Below the pieces are notes generated by a model. That model was not told where the DNA came from. It made no database searches and was given only the letters and a program-made list of their open reading frames with translations. A program made the position numbers and the translations under genes. Positions 52,039 to 60,871 of a stretch of 64,000 bases of DNA are shown here, piece after piece. Source of the DNA: CAWKPF01 sp963851415 (GTDB lineage: Bacteria > Acidobacteriota > Thermoanaerobaculia > Multivoradales > Multivoraceae); the NCBI GenBank assembly GCA_963851415.1, contig CAWKPF010000003.1, positions 1,922,001 to 1,986,000 of the forward strand, read 5' to 3'. Positions within the stretch are counted from its first letter, which is position 1. The number at the start of each line of letters is the position of its first letter.

Positions 52039-54324
52039 ATGACGAAACGAAGAGAAATTCCGATCGGCAACGGCATCATGACGATCGAGTCCGGTCGGCT
52101 GGCCAAACAGGCCCAGGGCTCCGTTACGGTGCGCTACGGCGACACCATCGTGCTCACCACCGCGGGGATGGCTGAAAACGCGACCCCTCGCGGATTCCTT
52201 CCGCTCACCGTCGAGTACAAGGAGTTCACCTCCGCGGCCGGACGGATTCCAGGCGGCTTCTTCAAGCGCGAAGGTCGTCCTACCGAGAAGGAGATCATCA
52301 CCTGCCGGCTGACCGATCGTCCGCTCCGTCCCCTCTTTCCCGAAGGCTACGAGCACGAGACCCAGATCATCACCTCCGTGCTCTCCGCCGACCAGGAGAA
52401 CGATCCCGACATTCTGTCGATCAACGGAGCCTCCGCTGCTCTCGTCCTCTCCAAGATCCCCTTCTACCATCCCGTAGGCGCCGTGCGGGTCGGCCTGATC
52501 GACGATGATCTCATCTTCAATCCGACCAACGCCGAGCGTGATGTTTCCGAGCTGGACCTGGTGGTGGTCGGCACCGAAGAAGCCGTCACCATGGTGGAAG
52601 CCGGCGCCAATCAGTTGCCCGAAGACGTCGTGCTCGACTGCATCTTCGAAGGGCATCGAGAACTGCAGAAGATCATCCTCGCGCAGCACGAGCTGTTCCG
52701 TGACCTCGGCCTCGACAAGCCCGACTGGGACACGCCTCCCGGTATCCCGGCCGAGCTGGTCGCAGAAGTGCGCAACGATCTCTACAACGACCTCAAACGG
52801 GCACTCCACACCAAGGGCAAGTTCGAGCGCAAGGCTGCAGTCAAGGCCGTCGTCGATCCCTATGTCGCGTCCATTCCCGAGGACCACGAGGAGAAGCGCG
52901 AATCGATGGGCAAGATCGTGCACGTGCTCGAAGAGGAAGCACTCCGCGAGTCCATCCTCGAGACGGGTCGCCGATTCGACGATCGGGCCACCGACGAAGT
53001 CCGGGATCTGGACATCGAGATCGGCCTCCTTCCGCGTGTGCATGGCTCCGCTCTCTTCCAGCGCGGCGAGACCCAGGCGCTCGGCCAGGTCACATTGGGC
53101 ACCAAGCGCGACGCGCAGATCATCGAGGAGTACGAGGGCGAGACCAAGCAGAAGTTCATGCTGCACTACAACTTCCCCCCGTACTCGGTAGGCGAAGTGC
53201 GACCGCTGCGCGGCCAGAGCCGGCGGGAGATCGGACATGGCGTCCTGGCCCGCCGCGCACTGGTGCCACTACTCCCGCACGAGGAAGACTTTCCCTACGT
53301 CGTGAGAGTCGTATCCAACATTCTCGAGTCGAACGGCTCGTCGTCGATGGCGACGGTCTGTGCAGGCTCGCTCGCGATGTTCGATGCCGGAGTTCCCCTG
53401 CTCGCCCCGGTTGCCGGGGTGGCCATGGGCCTGGTCAAGGACTCCAAGTCGGATCGCTTTGCCGTTCTCACGGACATCGCAGGCCAGGAGGATCACTACG
53501 GCGACATGGACTTCAAGGTCACCGGTACTCGAAGAGGCATCACCGCCCTCCAGATGGACATCAAGATCGCCGGCGTCACCCGCGAGATCATGGGAACCGC
53601 TCTCGCTCAGGCGAGAGACGGGAGGCTGCACATCCTCGAGCACATGGAGCGAATCATCGCCGAGCCGCGCACCGACATCTCCGAGTTCGCTCCTCGCCTG
53701 CACACCATCATGATCAATCGCGACAAGATCCGCGACGTGATCGGACCCGGCGGCAAGACCATTCGATCGATCCAGGAGGAGACCGGATGCACGGTCGAGA
53801 TCGAAGACGACGGCAAGGTGATCATTGCTGCGCCGGACGAGCCGACCGCCGAGCGGGCGATCGCCATGATCGAGCAGCTCACTGCAGTGCCGGAAGTGGG
53901 CAAGGTCTACAGCGGCAAGGTCCGCCGAATCGAGCCCTACGGCTGCTTCGTCGAGATCATGCCGGGTACCGACGGCATGGTGCACATCAGCGAAATGGCG
54001 CCCTACCGGGTCGGCGAGATGACCGACGTGGTCTCCGAGGGTGACGAGCTCACCGTGAAGGTGATCGAGATCGATCCCACCGGCCGCGTTCGGCTGTCGC
54101 GCAAGGCCGTGATCGTCGAGGCACCGGATTACGATCCGTCCCAGTACGAGGGAATGGGAGCGCCGGCTCCGGCCGGTGGCGGCCAGGATCGTGGGGGCGA
54201 CCGGGGCGAAGACCGCGGTGGCCGTCCCAGGGGTCGGGGAGGTCGCGGTGGCGGCGGTGGTGGCGGCGGCCGCGGCGGACGGGGTGGCCGTGACGGCGGC
54301 GGTCGTGGACCCCGCCGCGACTGA
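52039..54324 (+). CDS. pnp: Polynucleotide phosphorylase with Arg/Gly-rich C-terminal tail
   Basis: This 761-residue protein starts at ATG 52039 (MTKRREIPIG). Two RNase PH-like domains are separated by an all-alpha domain, followed by KH (DVIGPGGKTIRSIQEETG) and S1 (GKVYSGKVRRIEPYGCFVEIMPG) domains. The final ~50 residues are a low-complexity RG/RGG tail with a run of eight Gly. The enzyme degrades RNA phosphorolytically and is a degradosome component in many bacteria. The tail probably adds RNA- or protein-binding capacity. Confidence 0.95.
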   Translation: MTKRREIPIGNGIMTIESGRLAKQAQGSVTVRYGDTIVLTTAGMAENATPRGFLPLTVEYKEFTSAAGRIPGGFFKREGRPTEKEIITCRLTDRPLRPLFPEGYEHETQIITSVLSADQENDPDILSINGASAALVLSKIPFYHPVGAVRVGLIDDDLIFNPTNAERDVSELDLVVVGTEEAVTMVEAGANQLPEDVVLDCIFEGHRELQKIILAQHELFRDLGLDKPDWDTPPGIPAELVAEVRNDLYNDLKRALHTKGKFERKAAVKAVVDPYVASIPEDHEEKRESMGKIVHVLEEEALRESILETGRRFDDRATDEVRDLDIEIGLLPRVHGSALFQRGETQALGQVTLGTKRDAQIIEEYEGETKQKFMLHYNFPPYSVGEVRPLRGQSRREIGHGVLARRALVPLLPHEEDFPYVVRVVSNILESNGSSSMATVCAGSLAMFDAGVPLLAPVAGVAMGLVKDSKSDRFAVLTDIAGQEDHYGDMDFKVTGTRRGITALQMDIKIAGVTREIMGTALAQARDGRLHILEHMERIIAEPRTDISEFAPRLHTIMINRDKIRDVIGPGGKTIRSIQEETGCTVEIEDDGKVIIAAPDEPTAERAIAMIEQLTAVPEVGKVYSGKVRRIEPYGCFVEIMPGTDGMVHISEMAPYRVGEMTDVVSEGDELTVKVIEIDPTGRVRLSRKAVIVEAPDYDPSQYEGMGAPAPAGGGQDRGGDRGEDRGGRPRGRGGRGGGGGGGGRGGRGGRDGGGRGPRRD

Positions 54325-54357
54325 GTCCCACGCGTTGCACGGGTGTGTCGAATCGAG

Positions 54358-54391
54358 AGTCCCGTTCCGCACAGGGGAGCGGGACTTTTTT
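54358..54391 (+). terminator. Intrinsic terminator after pnp
   Basis: AGTCCCGTTCC pairs with GGGAGCGGGACT (about 11 bp including one G-T), with a short loop and a run of six T residues (54386-54391). It starts 33 bases after the pnp stop and closes the rimP-pnp operon. Confidence 0.85.
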
Positions 54392-54462
54392 CGCTGGTTT
54401 CCCTGGATCGCGCGCTTTCGAGAGTAATGTTCAAAGAGCCATTTTTGATTTTTCGAAAAGCC

Positions 54463-54508
54463 TTGACACATCTGCCACTTGACAGATACAAACCCCAATA
54501 TCTAGTAT
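54463..54508 (+). promoter_or_regulatory. Tandem -35-like elements before the HTH-receiver gene
   Basis: Two perfect TTGACA hexamers lie at 54463-54468 and 54479-54484. The second pairs with TAGTAT (54503-54508) at 18 bases, the first with TACAAA (54487-54492) at 18 bases. The region is strongly AT-rich for this genome. One element could be an operator instead. Confidence 0.55.
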
Positions 54509-54550
54509 TACTCTGCGCAATACGGAACTCGCGCAACCGGAAGAAATCAA

Positions 54551-55135
54551 ATGAGCGATCGCCTGTACACCACTAATCAGCTTGCCAAGCTCTTCGGCGT
54601 CGTGCCGACGACGGTCATCGATTGGATCGAGGCCGGGAAGCTCGAGGCCTTCAAGACCCTTGGGGGCCATCGCCGGATCACCCATGTGGCGGTTCTCGAG
54701 TTCCTTCGACGACACGGACTTCCGAGCCCGCCCGCCTTCGCCGAGCTCAATCGCAAAGTCGTCGTTCTCGACGACGAGCCAGAAGTGCTCAACCTGTTCG
54801 GAGGCATCCTGCGCAAGGGCCTCCCCGACGTCGAGGCCATCCTGGTCGATCACCCGGTGGAGGCCTTGATGCGCATCGGCGCCGAGCGGCCTCAACTCGT
54901 GGTGTTCGACATCTACATGCCCGACATGGACGGGTTCGAGTTCTGCAGACGGCTGCGCGAGAGCTTGACCCACCACCTTCGGCTCCTCGCCATCAGCGGC
55001 GACAGCTCCCAGGAGACCGTGCGACGGATCCTGGCGGCAGGCGCCGATCGATTCCTGGCAAAGACCGAAGCACCCAAAGAGCTGGTTCGTCACTGCGAGG
55101 AGCTGCTGGCCGAGCAGAAGGCCGCGACCACCTGA
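54551..55135 (+). CDS. Excisionase-type HTH fused to response-regulator receiver domain
   Basis: This 194-residue protein opens with a MerR/excisionase-type winged helix (YTTNQLAKLFGVVPTTVIDWIEAGKLEAFKTLGGHRRI, about 6-45). A receiver domain follows (about 67-190), with acidic residues LDDEPEV and the phospho-acceptor Asp in VFDIYMPDMDG. The DNA-binding domain is N-terminal, reversed from classical regulators. No kinase is adjacent. Confidence 0.9.
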   Translation: MSDRLYTTNQLAKLFGVVPTTVIDWIEAGKLEAFKTLGGHRRITHVAVLEFLRRHGLPSPPAFAELNRKVVVLDDEPEVLNLFGGILRKGLPDVEAILVDHPVEALMRIGAERPQLVVFDIYMPDMDGFEFCRRLRESLTHHLRLLAISGDSSQETVRRILAAGADRFLAKTEAPKELVRHCEELLAEQKAATT

Positions 55136-55157
55136 TCGCTACCGCTGGGGCGGCGTA

Positions 55158-56246
55158 CTACCCTCCGCGGCAGCTCAGCAGCCCCCGCGGAGCGCGGCCT
55201 TCCCTGCGCGCCACCAGCGCTGCCACCCGGTCCGGATGGTCGGAGAAAACGCCGTCGACCCCATCCTCCCAGAGGAAACGACCCACCTCTGACTCGAGGT
55301 CGGGATAGCCCTCGCCCAGGTCGTCGGCTCGAAAGGTGTAGGGATGCACCATCAGGCCCATGCCATGGGCCCGAGCGACCAGGGATCTCGCGCCCAGGGC
55401 TCGAGTGCTGGCCACCCGTTCCTTTGCGGGGCCGATCCCGTCGGCGTAGCTGGCGATCTCACGGAGTCCGGGGTCGGAGACCAAGACGTCAGAGGACTCC
55501 GAGCCCGAGATGAGCTGAACCAACCGCAGCCGTGTTCCCAACTCTCGCCGCAGGGTCTTCAGGCTCTCCGGCTCGAAGGACTGGATGATGACGGGGTCCT
55601 GCGCGGAGCGGTAACCGAACCTGTCGAGCTCCGCAACGAGAGTCTCCAGGATGGACAGGCCTTCTCTCTCGTGAAACGCGGGCTCCTTGGTCTCGATGTA
55701 GAGCCCGACCAGGCACCCGCTCAGACGATTGAGCTCCTGCACCAGTTCGACGATCTCGGCAAGAGTGGGAACCCGGAATCCCTTGGAGTCGAGCCGAAAG
55801 CGCTCGGGAAAGGCCGCGCCGCCGCCCTGCCCCGCTCGCTCGTGGACCGAGAGCTGGCGGATCTCGTCCAGGGAGAAGTCCGACGCATACCAACTCCCGT
55901 CCGACCGAGCCCGCTCCGGAAAGATCTCCTCGACGTCGGTCGTCGCCTCGAGATGAATGTCGTGCAGAGCGATGAGCGCCTCATCACGGGTCATCACGAG
56001 GTCCGGCTCGATGAAGTCGACTCCCATCGCGTATGCCAGCGTGTAGGCTGGAAGAGTGTGCTCCGGGAGGTATCCACTGGCGCCCCGATGCGCAATCACG
56101 ACCTTGCCGCCGAGCCCTGAACCCGTGCCCTCCTGGGCTCGCACACCCAGGGCGAGTCCGAGGGCGAGCGACGCACCGGCGAGAAGGACCGATCCCCAAT
56201 CCGGCCACCGGCACGAGCGAGCGAGATTCCCCTTCAGCCGCTGCAA
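55158..56246 (-). CDS. glpQ: Periplasmic glycerophosphodiester phosphodiesterase
   Basis: This 362-residue protein starts at TTG 56246, eight bases after GGAG. A signal peptide (about 1-38) precedes the GDPD TIM barrel with VIAHRGASGYLPEHT, FIEPDLVMTRD and ALHDIHLE. It hydrolyses glycerophosphodiesters to glycerol-3-phosphate. It is larger than cytoplasmic UgpQ, so GlpQ-like. It is convergent with the HTH-receiver gene. Confidence 0.9.
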   Translation of the reverse strand: MQRLKGNLARSCRWPDWGSVLLAGASLALGLALGVRAQEGTGSGLGGKVVIAHRGASGYLPEHTLPAYTLAYAMGVDFIEPDLVMTRDEALIALHDIHLEATTDVEEIFPERARSDGSWYASDFSLDEIRQLSVHERAGQGGGAAFPERFRLDSKGFRVPTLAEIVELVQELNRLSGCLVGLYIETKEPAFHEREGLSILETLVAELDRFGYRSAQDPVIIQSFEPESLKTLRRELGTRLRLVQLISGSESSDVLVSDPGLREIASYADGIGPAKERVASTRALGARSLVARAHGMGLMVHPYTFRADDLGEGYPDLESEVGRFLWEDGVDGVFSDHPDRVAALVARREGRAPRGLLSCRGG

Positions 56247-56304
56247 GGGACGGGCTCCGACAGGTTCCTGCTCTCACTCATGTCCGCTCCCGACAGTCCA
56301 ACCA

Positions 56305-57207
56305 TCAGTTCCATACCGTGCCATCGCCGATCTCCGACAGCTGGTAGCGATAGACCGTGCCGCAATAAGAACACTCGGCGTCGACCGTGCCATCCTCCCC
56401 AACGACCTCGGCCAGATCCTCGCCGCTCAGGGTCGCCAGGCTGCTGCGCAACTTCTCCCGCCCACATCCGCAGCGATACTCCAGACGACGCTCCTCGAGC
56501 TGCCGCCGATCGAAGCCTTGCAGGACGGTCGTCAGAGCTCCCTCCAGTCCGCTCTCCTCCAACAAGCGACTGACCGAGCCCACCAGCGAAACATTGTGCT
56601 CGACCGCCGAGATGGTCTCCAGGGAAGCCTCGGGAAGCGCCTCGACGATCAGTCCGCCGGCCGCGGCGACCCCTTCCGGGCGCAACAGCACACCGAGCAT
56701 CACGGCCGACTGTCGCTGTTCGCTCTGTTCGAGAAAGTGCGCCAGGTCTCCGCCGATCTCGCTCGTCGTCAGAGCCACCTGACTCTCGTAGCTGCGGCCG
56801 TCCTGGTCCACACGACGCACTCGAAACAGCCCCTCACCGATCGCTGGCGCAAGGCTCAGCTCCGAGCCCGGTGCCAGCGATTCGGTGTCGAGTCGAGGGT
56901 TTCCGATCAAGCCGCGAAGCGCCCCCCCCTCCTCGACTTCGATCAGGACTCGTCCGAGGGGTCCGTCTCCCCGCACGTCCAGGACCAGGCGCTCCGGTCG
57001 CTTGATCGACATCCGCAGCAGTAGCGCGGCCGCGACCGCGCAGCGCCCCATCGCCACGGTAGCGACTGGCGACAGGTCGAGCTTGCGCCGAGCCTCCTCC
57101 ACCACCAGAGAGAGGTCGACACCGGCCCACCGCAACTCGTGGCCCGCGGCCAATCCGGCCTCCAGTCGACCTCCCTGGGGAAAGATCGGCTCGTTTTCGG
57201 GTGTCAC
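56305..57207 (-). CDS. hslO: Redox-regulated chaperone Hsp33
   Basis: This 300-residue protein starts at GTG 57207, overlapping the larC stop (GTGA) and eight bases after GAGGAG. The C-terminal zinc site has CGCG (about 249-252) and CSYC (about 281-284), the four redox-sensing Cys. The substrate-binding core precedes it. It holds unfolding proteins during oxidative stress. Confidence 0.9.
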   Translation of the reverse strand: MTPENEPIFPQGGRLEAGLAAGHELRWAGVDLSLVVEEARRKLDLSPVATVAMGRCAVAAALLLRMSIKRPERLVLDVRGDGPLGRVLIEVEEGGALRGLIGNPRLDTESLAPGSELSLAPAIGEGLFRVRRVDQDGRSYESQVALTTSEIGGDLAHFLEQSEQRQSAVMLGVLLRPEGVAAAGGLIVEALPEASLETISAVEHNVSLVGSVSRLLEESGLEGALTTVLQGFDRRQLEERRLEYRCGCGREKLRSSLATLSGEDLAEVVGEDGTVDAECSYCGTVYRYQLSEIGDGTVWN

Positions 57208-58559
57208 TCGTCTGACTCCTCGTGCCCCGCACCCACCAGAGTCTCCGCCGCCACGACGGCGGCTCGATGGACCTCTCGCCAGGGAACGTCGTGTACTCTC
57301 GCCAGCCTCCGACAGTCCTCGAACTCGGGGGAGATCGCGAGCACTCGCCCATCGAGGCTGGCTCGTTTGCAGCGCACCCTTCCCCAACGGGTCTCCACCT
57401 CCACCTGCATCCGGGTTGCCTCGATGCGGCTCATTTCACTGTAGCGGCAGCCCAGCGACCCGCTTTCAGCCAGCAGCAGGGCGGCCAGGGACTCGAGCTG
57501 GTCCGGGCGGGTCAAGACGCTGACGAGGACCCCCGGACGCATCTTCTTCATCTGGACCGGGGTGTAGTACACGTCCAGCGCACCCGATTCCAGCAGTCGC
57601 TCGAGCAGATACCCGAAGCCCTCTCCCGGAAGGTCGTCGAGCTGGCACTCGATCACGCTGACCCGTCCCCGCTCCGGCTGGTCGGGCGCCCATCCACCCT
57701 CCTCCCCGGCCCCGCTCCCCTGGAACAGCCGGAAGGCGTTGGGGCGCCCGGGCAGATCCCACCGACCGAGACCATAACCCTGCCCCTCGAGGATCATCCG
57801 AGGAGCCGACTCGTACCGGTCTACGAGCTCCGCCAACAGCAACGCGCCGGTGGGAGTCACCAACTCCCCGCGCGGCCCCGATTCGATCGAAAACCCCGCC
57901 AGCAGCTGCGCCGTCGCGGGAGCTGGTACGGGGAGCACTCCATGCGCGGAATCGATGGTGCCGCTGCCCACGACGACCGTACCGCACGTGATCCGATCCG
58001 GCGCCAGCCATTCGATCGCGGCCGCGGCACCAACAATGTCGACGATCGAGTCGACCGCTCCGACCTCATGGAAGTGGACCCGCTCCGCCTCGATCCCGTG
58101 AATCGCTCCTTCCACCTCCGCCAGTCGGGAAAACCATCCGAGAGCTCGCCGTTTGACCGAGCCGGGCAGCGCGCTCTGGTCGAGCAGCCCTCGAATCTCC
58201 GACCAGGTCCGATGGGACCCGCCGTGCTCATGGGAGTGGGACTCGCGGTCTTCCCCGACGGACCGATCGTCGGGCTGCACCGGCGCCGGGCCAGGCCCCA
58301 GCTCTGCGCCCTCCTCGGGGTCCGGACCCTCGAGGGGCACCCCGTGCTGGAGGACGCGGAACCGAACTCCCGAGATCCCGCCGCGCCGAGAGCGCCGGGC
58401 CTCGACCGTGACCCCTGACGCACCGAAGCGCTCGAGGTCCAGTTGCTCGACCGCATGCTGCACGATGTCGAGCGGCATTCCCAGGTCGACACAGGCCCCG
58501 AGGAACATGTCGCCGGCGAGCCCACTCGGGCAGTCGAGGTGAAACAGGCGCCCACTCAC
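57204..58559 (-). CDS. larC: Nickel-pincer cofactor biosynthesis protein LarC
   Basis: This 451-residue protein starts at GTG 58559. The N-terminal LDCPSGLAGDMFLGACVDLG and later FHEVGAVDSIVDIVGAAAAI and PVPAPATAQLL are LarC signatures, with a His/Glu-rich linker (about 95-120) and a C-terminal domain containing MKKMRPGVLVSVLTRP. LarC inserts nickel into the pincer cofactor used by lactate racemase-type enzymes. larB, larE and larA are not in the window. Confidence 0.9.
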   Translation of the reverse strand: MSGRLFHLDCPSGLAGDMFLGACVDLGMPLDIVQHAVEQLDLERFGASGVTVEARRSRRGGISGVRFRVLQHGVPLEGPDPEEGAELGPGPAPVQPDDRSVGEDRESHSHEHGGSHRTWSEIRGLLDQSALPGSVKRRALGWFSRLAEVEGAIHGIEAERVHFHEVGAVDSIVDIVGAAAAIEWLAPDRITCGTVVVGSGTIDSAHGVLPVPAPATAQLLAGFSIESGPRGELVTPTGALLLAELVDRYESAPRMILEGQGYGLGRWDLPGRPNAFRLFQGSGAGEEGGWAPDQPERGRVSVIECQLDDLPGEGFGYLLERLLESGALDVYYTPVQMKKMRPGVLVSVLTRPDQLESLAALLLAESGSLGCRYSEMSRIEATRMQVEVETRWGRVRCKRASLDGRVLAISPEFEDCRRLARVHDVPWREVHRAAVVAAETLVGAGHEESDE

Positions 58560-58581
58560 GCAGCTAAGGTATCACCCTCCG

Positions 58582-59316
58582 CTACCAGCCCCCGCGCTCT
58601 CGGAGCGACGTATAGCGGCCCGGTCGGCCGACGATCAGGTGATCGAGCAGCCGAATCCCGATGATCGTGGCCGCCTCGTCGATTCGCCTCGTGAAAGCCA
58701 GGTCTTCGGCACTCGGGCTGGGGTCACCGCTCGGATGGGTGTGAAACAACAGGAGCCCCGCAGCCGAGACGAGGAGACCCTGGCGAAGGATCGCGCGCGG
58801 CTCGACGGCGGCTCGGTCGAGGGTGCCGCGAAACAGCTCTCGCTCGTGCAGTAGACGATGGCGGGTGTCGAGGAAGAGCGCGCCCATCACCTCCTGGTCG
58901 GGCCGCGCGTAGCGCAGGGAGAGATAGCGCGCCGCGACACCGGGACGCTCGAACATGGGCCGCGGCAGGACCTCCCGGCGCGCCAGTCGAGTCGCCAGCT
59001 CGAGGGCCGCCAGGATCCGAGCAGCCTTCGCCGGACCGAGCCCGTGGCCTCGCAGCTCGAGCACCCCGCAGCCCGACATTCGATGGAGCCCTCCCACGTC
59101 TTCCAAGAGCTCCCTTGCCACCGTCAGGGCCGAGCCTCCTCGCCGTCCGGTGCCCAACAGAACGGCGAGCAGCTCGGCCTCCGAGAGGGTCCCTGCGCCG
59201 TGATCGAGCAGCCGCTCCCTCGGTCTCTCTTCGAGGGGAATGTCTCGGATGAGCCCGGACTCTGCCTGTGGGGCCGGACGCTGCCGCACCTCCCTGTCAC
59301 TGGTCGGTCGCTTCAC
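58582..59316 (-). CDS. radC: RadC-family JAMM-domain protein
   Basis: This 244-residue protein starts at GTG 59316, seven bases after AGGAGG. An N-terminal region (RPRERLLDHGAGTLSEAELLAVLLGTG) contains a helix-hairpin-helix (about 80-115). The JAMM metalloprotease motif HTHPSGDPSPSAEDLAFTRRID lies at about 186-207. RadC proteins are probably DNA-associated; a repair role was withdrawn for E. coli and the function is unsettled. Confidence 0.92.
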   Translation of the reverse strand: MKRPTSDREVRQRPAPQAESGLIRDIPLEERPRERLLDHGAGTLSEAELLAVLLGTGRRGGSALTVARELLEDVGGLHRMSGCGVLELRGHGLGPAKAARILAALELATRLARREVLPRPMFERPGVAARYLSLRYARPDQEVMGALFLDTRHRLLHERELFRGTLDRAAVEPRAILRQGLLVSAAGLLLFHTHPSGDPSPSAEDLAFTRRIDEAATIIGIRLLDHLIVGRPGRYTSLRERGGW

Positions 59317-59382
59317 TCTCGTTCCTCCTGTCTCCTCTGACGGAGACGCCGACCTCGACCTGTCACCCGCAAGGGAGGTAGC

Positions 59383-59397
59383 ATGCCCGCGCGATGA
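59383..59397 (+). CDS. Four-codon minicistron (MPAR) overlapping the agmatinase start
   Basis: ATG 59383 lies four bases after AGGGAGG (59372-59378) and reads Met-Pro-Ala-Arg-stop. Its stop overlaps the agmatinase ATG (ATGA, 59394-59397). The strong ribosome site fits this mini-frame better than the agmatinase start, 15 bases away. It could drive reinitiation or sense arginine, but may be chance. Confidence 0.3.
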   Translation: MPAR

Positions 59398-60293
59398 GAA
59401 TCGAGGACGTACCGCCCCCCTTCCTGGGACGCCACGAGGGTGCAAGTGAGCTCGAGAGCGCCCTCTACGCTCTCCTTCCTCTCCCCTGGGAGCGCACCGT
59501 CTCATGGGGCGGTGGAACGGCCCAGGGGCCCGCCGGGGTCCTGCAGGCCTCCCAGTACGTCGAGCTCTGGGACGAGGAGCTTCGTCGTGAGCCCTGGAAG
59601 GCCGGAATCCATACCCTGCCCCCCCCGGCGATCGATGACGCCGCCCTGGGCCACCTCGAGGGCGAGGAGGCCCTCGTGGAGGGCCTGCGACGTATCGGAG
59701 CCGCGGCACGCCCCCACATGGACTCCGGGCGACGGGTCATCGGCCTGGGTGGCGAGCACGGGGTCACGCCGGCCCTGGTGCGCGAGGCGGCCCAGGTCTG
59801 GCCCGGCCTGGGTGTCGTCCAGTTCGACGCGCACGCAGATCTGCGCGCGACCTACGAGGGGTCGCCCAACAACCACGCCTGCGCCATGCACCGCGTGCTC
59901 GATCTGGGGCTCGACACGCTCGCCGTCGGAATCCGCTCCCTGAGCCCCCCCGAGGCGGCTCTCGCCGAGGAGAAGGGACTCTCCATTCTTTGGGCCGCCC
60001 CGGAGAGCTTGACCCCGCATGCCTTCGAGAGGGCCCTCGATCGTCTGCCGGAACAGATCTACCTGACCTTCGACGTCGACTACTTCGACCCCTCGGTCTT
60101 ACCCGCCACCGGCACTCCCGAGCCCGGGGGCGGCAGCTGGCACCCCACCCTGGCCATGCTGAGAACCCTGTTCGAACGCAAGAGGGTGGTGGCGGCCGAC
60201 GTCGTCGAACTGGCCCCCCACCCGGCCCATCCTGCCAGCGACTTCACGGTGGCGAAGCTGGTCTACAAACTGATCGGTTACTGGGGCCCATAG
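59394..60293 (+). CDS. Agmatinase/arginase-family ureohydrolase
   Basis: This 299-residue protein has the binuclear manganese motifs GGEHG (about 122-126), DAHADLR (about 144-150) and DVDYFDPS (about 227-234). Length and N-terminus resemble SpeB-type agmatinases, which make putrescine from agmatine. Formiminoglutamase or other guanidino substrates are possible. No polyamine genes are adjacent. Confidence 0.88.
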   Translation: MRIEDVPPPFLGRHEGASELESALYALLPLPWERTVSWGGGTAQGPAGVLQASQYVELWDEELRREPWKAGIHTLPPPAIDDAALGHLEGEEALVEGLRRIGAAARPHMDSGRRVIGLGGEHGVTPALVREAAQVWPGLGVVQFDAHADLRATYEGSPNNHACAMHRVLDLGLDTLAVGIRSLSPPEAALAEEKGLSILWAAPESLTPHAFERALDRLPEQIYLTFDVDYFDPSVLPATGTPEPGGGSWHPTLAMLRTLFERKRVVAADVVELAPHPAHPASDFTVAKLVYKLIGYWGP

Positions 60294-60343
60294 CGCTTGC
60301 GGGGCCAGGCGCTGTCCTGAGCAAGTCCGGGCCCAGGCCGTCG

Positions 60344-60868
60344 TCAGTAGTCCCCGAACATGACGTAGAACGCGTCCTGCCAGGGCAGCATCCGGCCGAA
60401 GTACATCACCCCGATCCAGAGCGCGAGAGAGGTCCCGGCGATGATCTTGGCCGCGCGAGGAGCATCGTCTCCGGCGCCGAGCGCCTCGCACTTCTTGCCC
60501 AGTCCAGTCGTGTAGAAGATCAACACGTTCACGCCCGCGAGCAGGATGAAGAGCATCTTGAGCTGGAAGGAGATGTTTCGGAAACTGACCAGCGGCGCCT
60601 TGAAGGCGTCCCCGACCACGAACACGTAGCCCGTCATCAGACAGACCGCAAAGCCCGCGATGCCGATCGGAATCAACCGCTGCAGAGGCCCCAGCGGTAC
60701 CTGCTTGGCCACGCCGAGGAGTCGGAGATCGTACATTCCAACGGTGCCGACCAACGCGGTCAAGCCGACGAAATGGAGGAACTCGCAGACCGGCCAGAGA
60801 AAACTGTGCTCGTTGACCATGTCGATGATCCACTGGGACTGAATCGCCGCAGACAGAGATTCGAGCAT
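60344..60868 (-). CDS. Four- to five-helix membrane protein, paralogue of the next gene
   Basis: This 174-residue protein has a conserved His in the first helix (EFLHFVGL) and the pattern DLRLLGVAKQVPLGPLQRLIPIGIAGF shared with the adjacent paralogue at 60872. Further helices and GTSLALWIGVMYFGRML near the C-terminus follow. Family function is unknown. A membrane haem- or quinone-related role is conceivable because of the conserved His. It starts 3 bases after the paralogue stops. Confidence 0.65.
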   Translation of the reverse strand: MLESLSAAIQSQWIIDMVNEHSFLWPVCEFLHFVGLTALVGTVGMYDLRLLGVAKQVPLGPLQRLIPIGIAGFAVCLMTGYVFVVGDAFKAPLVSFRNISFQLKMLFILLAGVNVLIFYTTGLGKKCEALGAGDDAPRAAKIIAGTSLALWIGVMYFGRMLPWQDAFYVMFGDY

Positions 60869-60871
60869 CGA

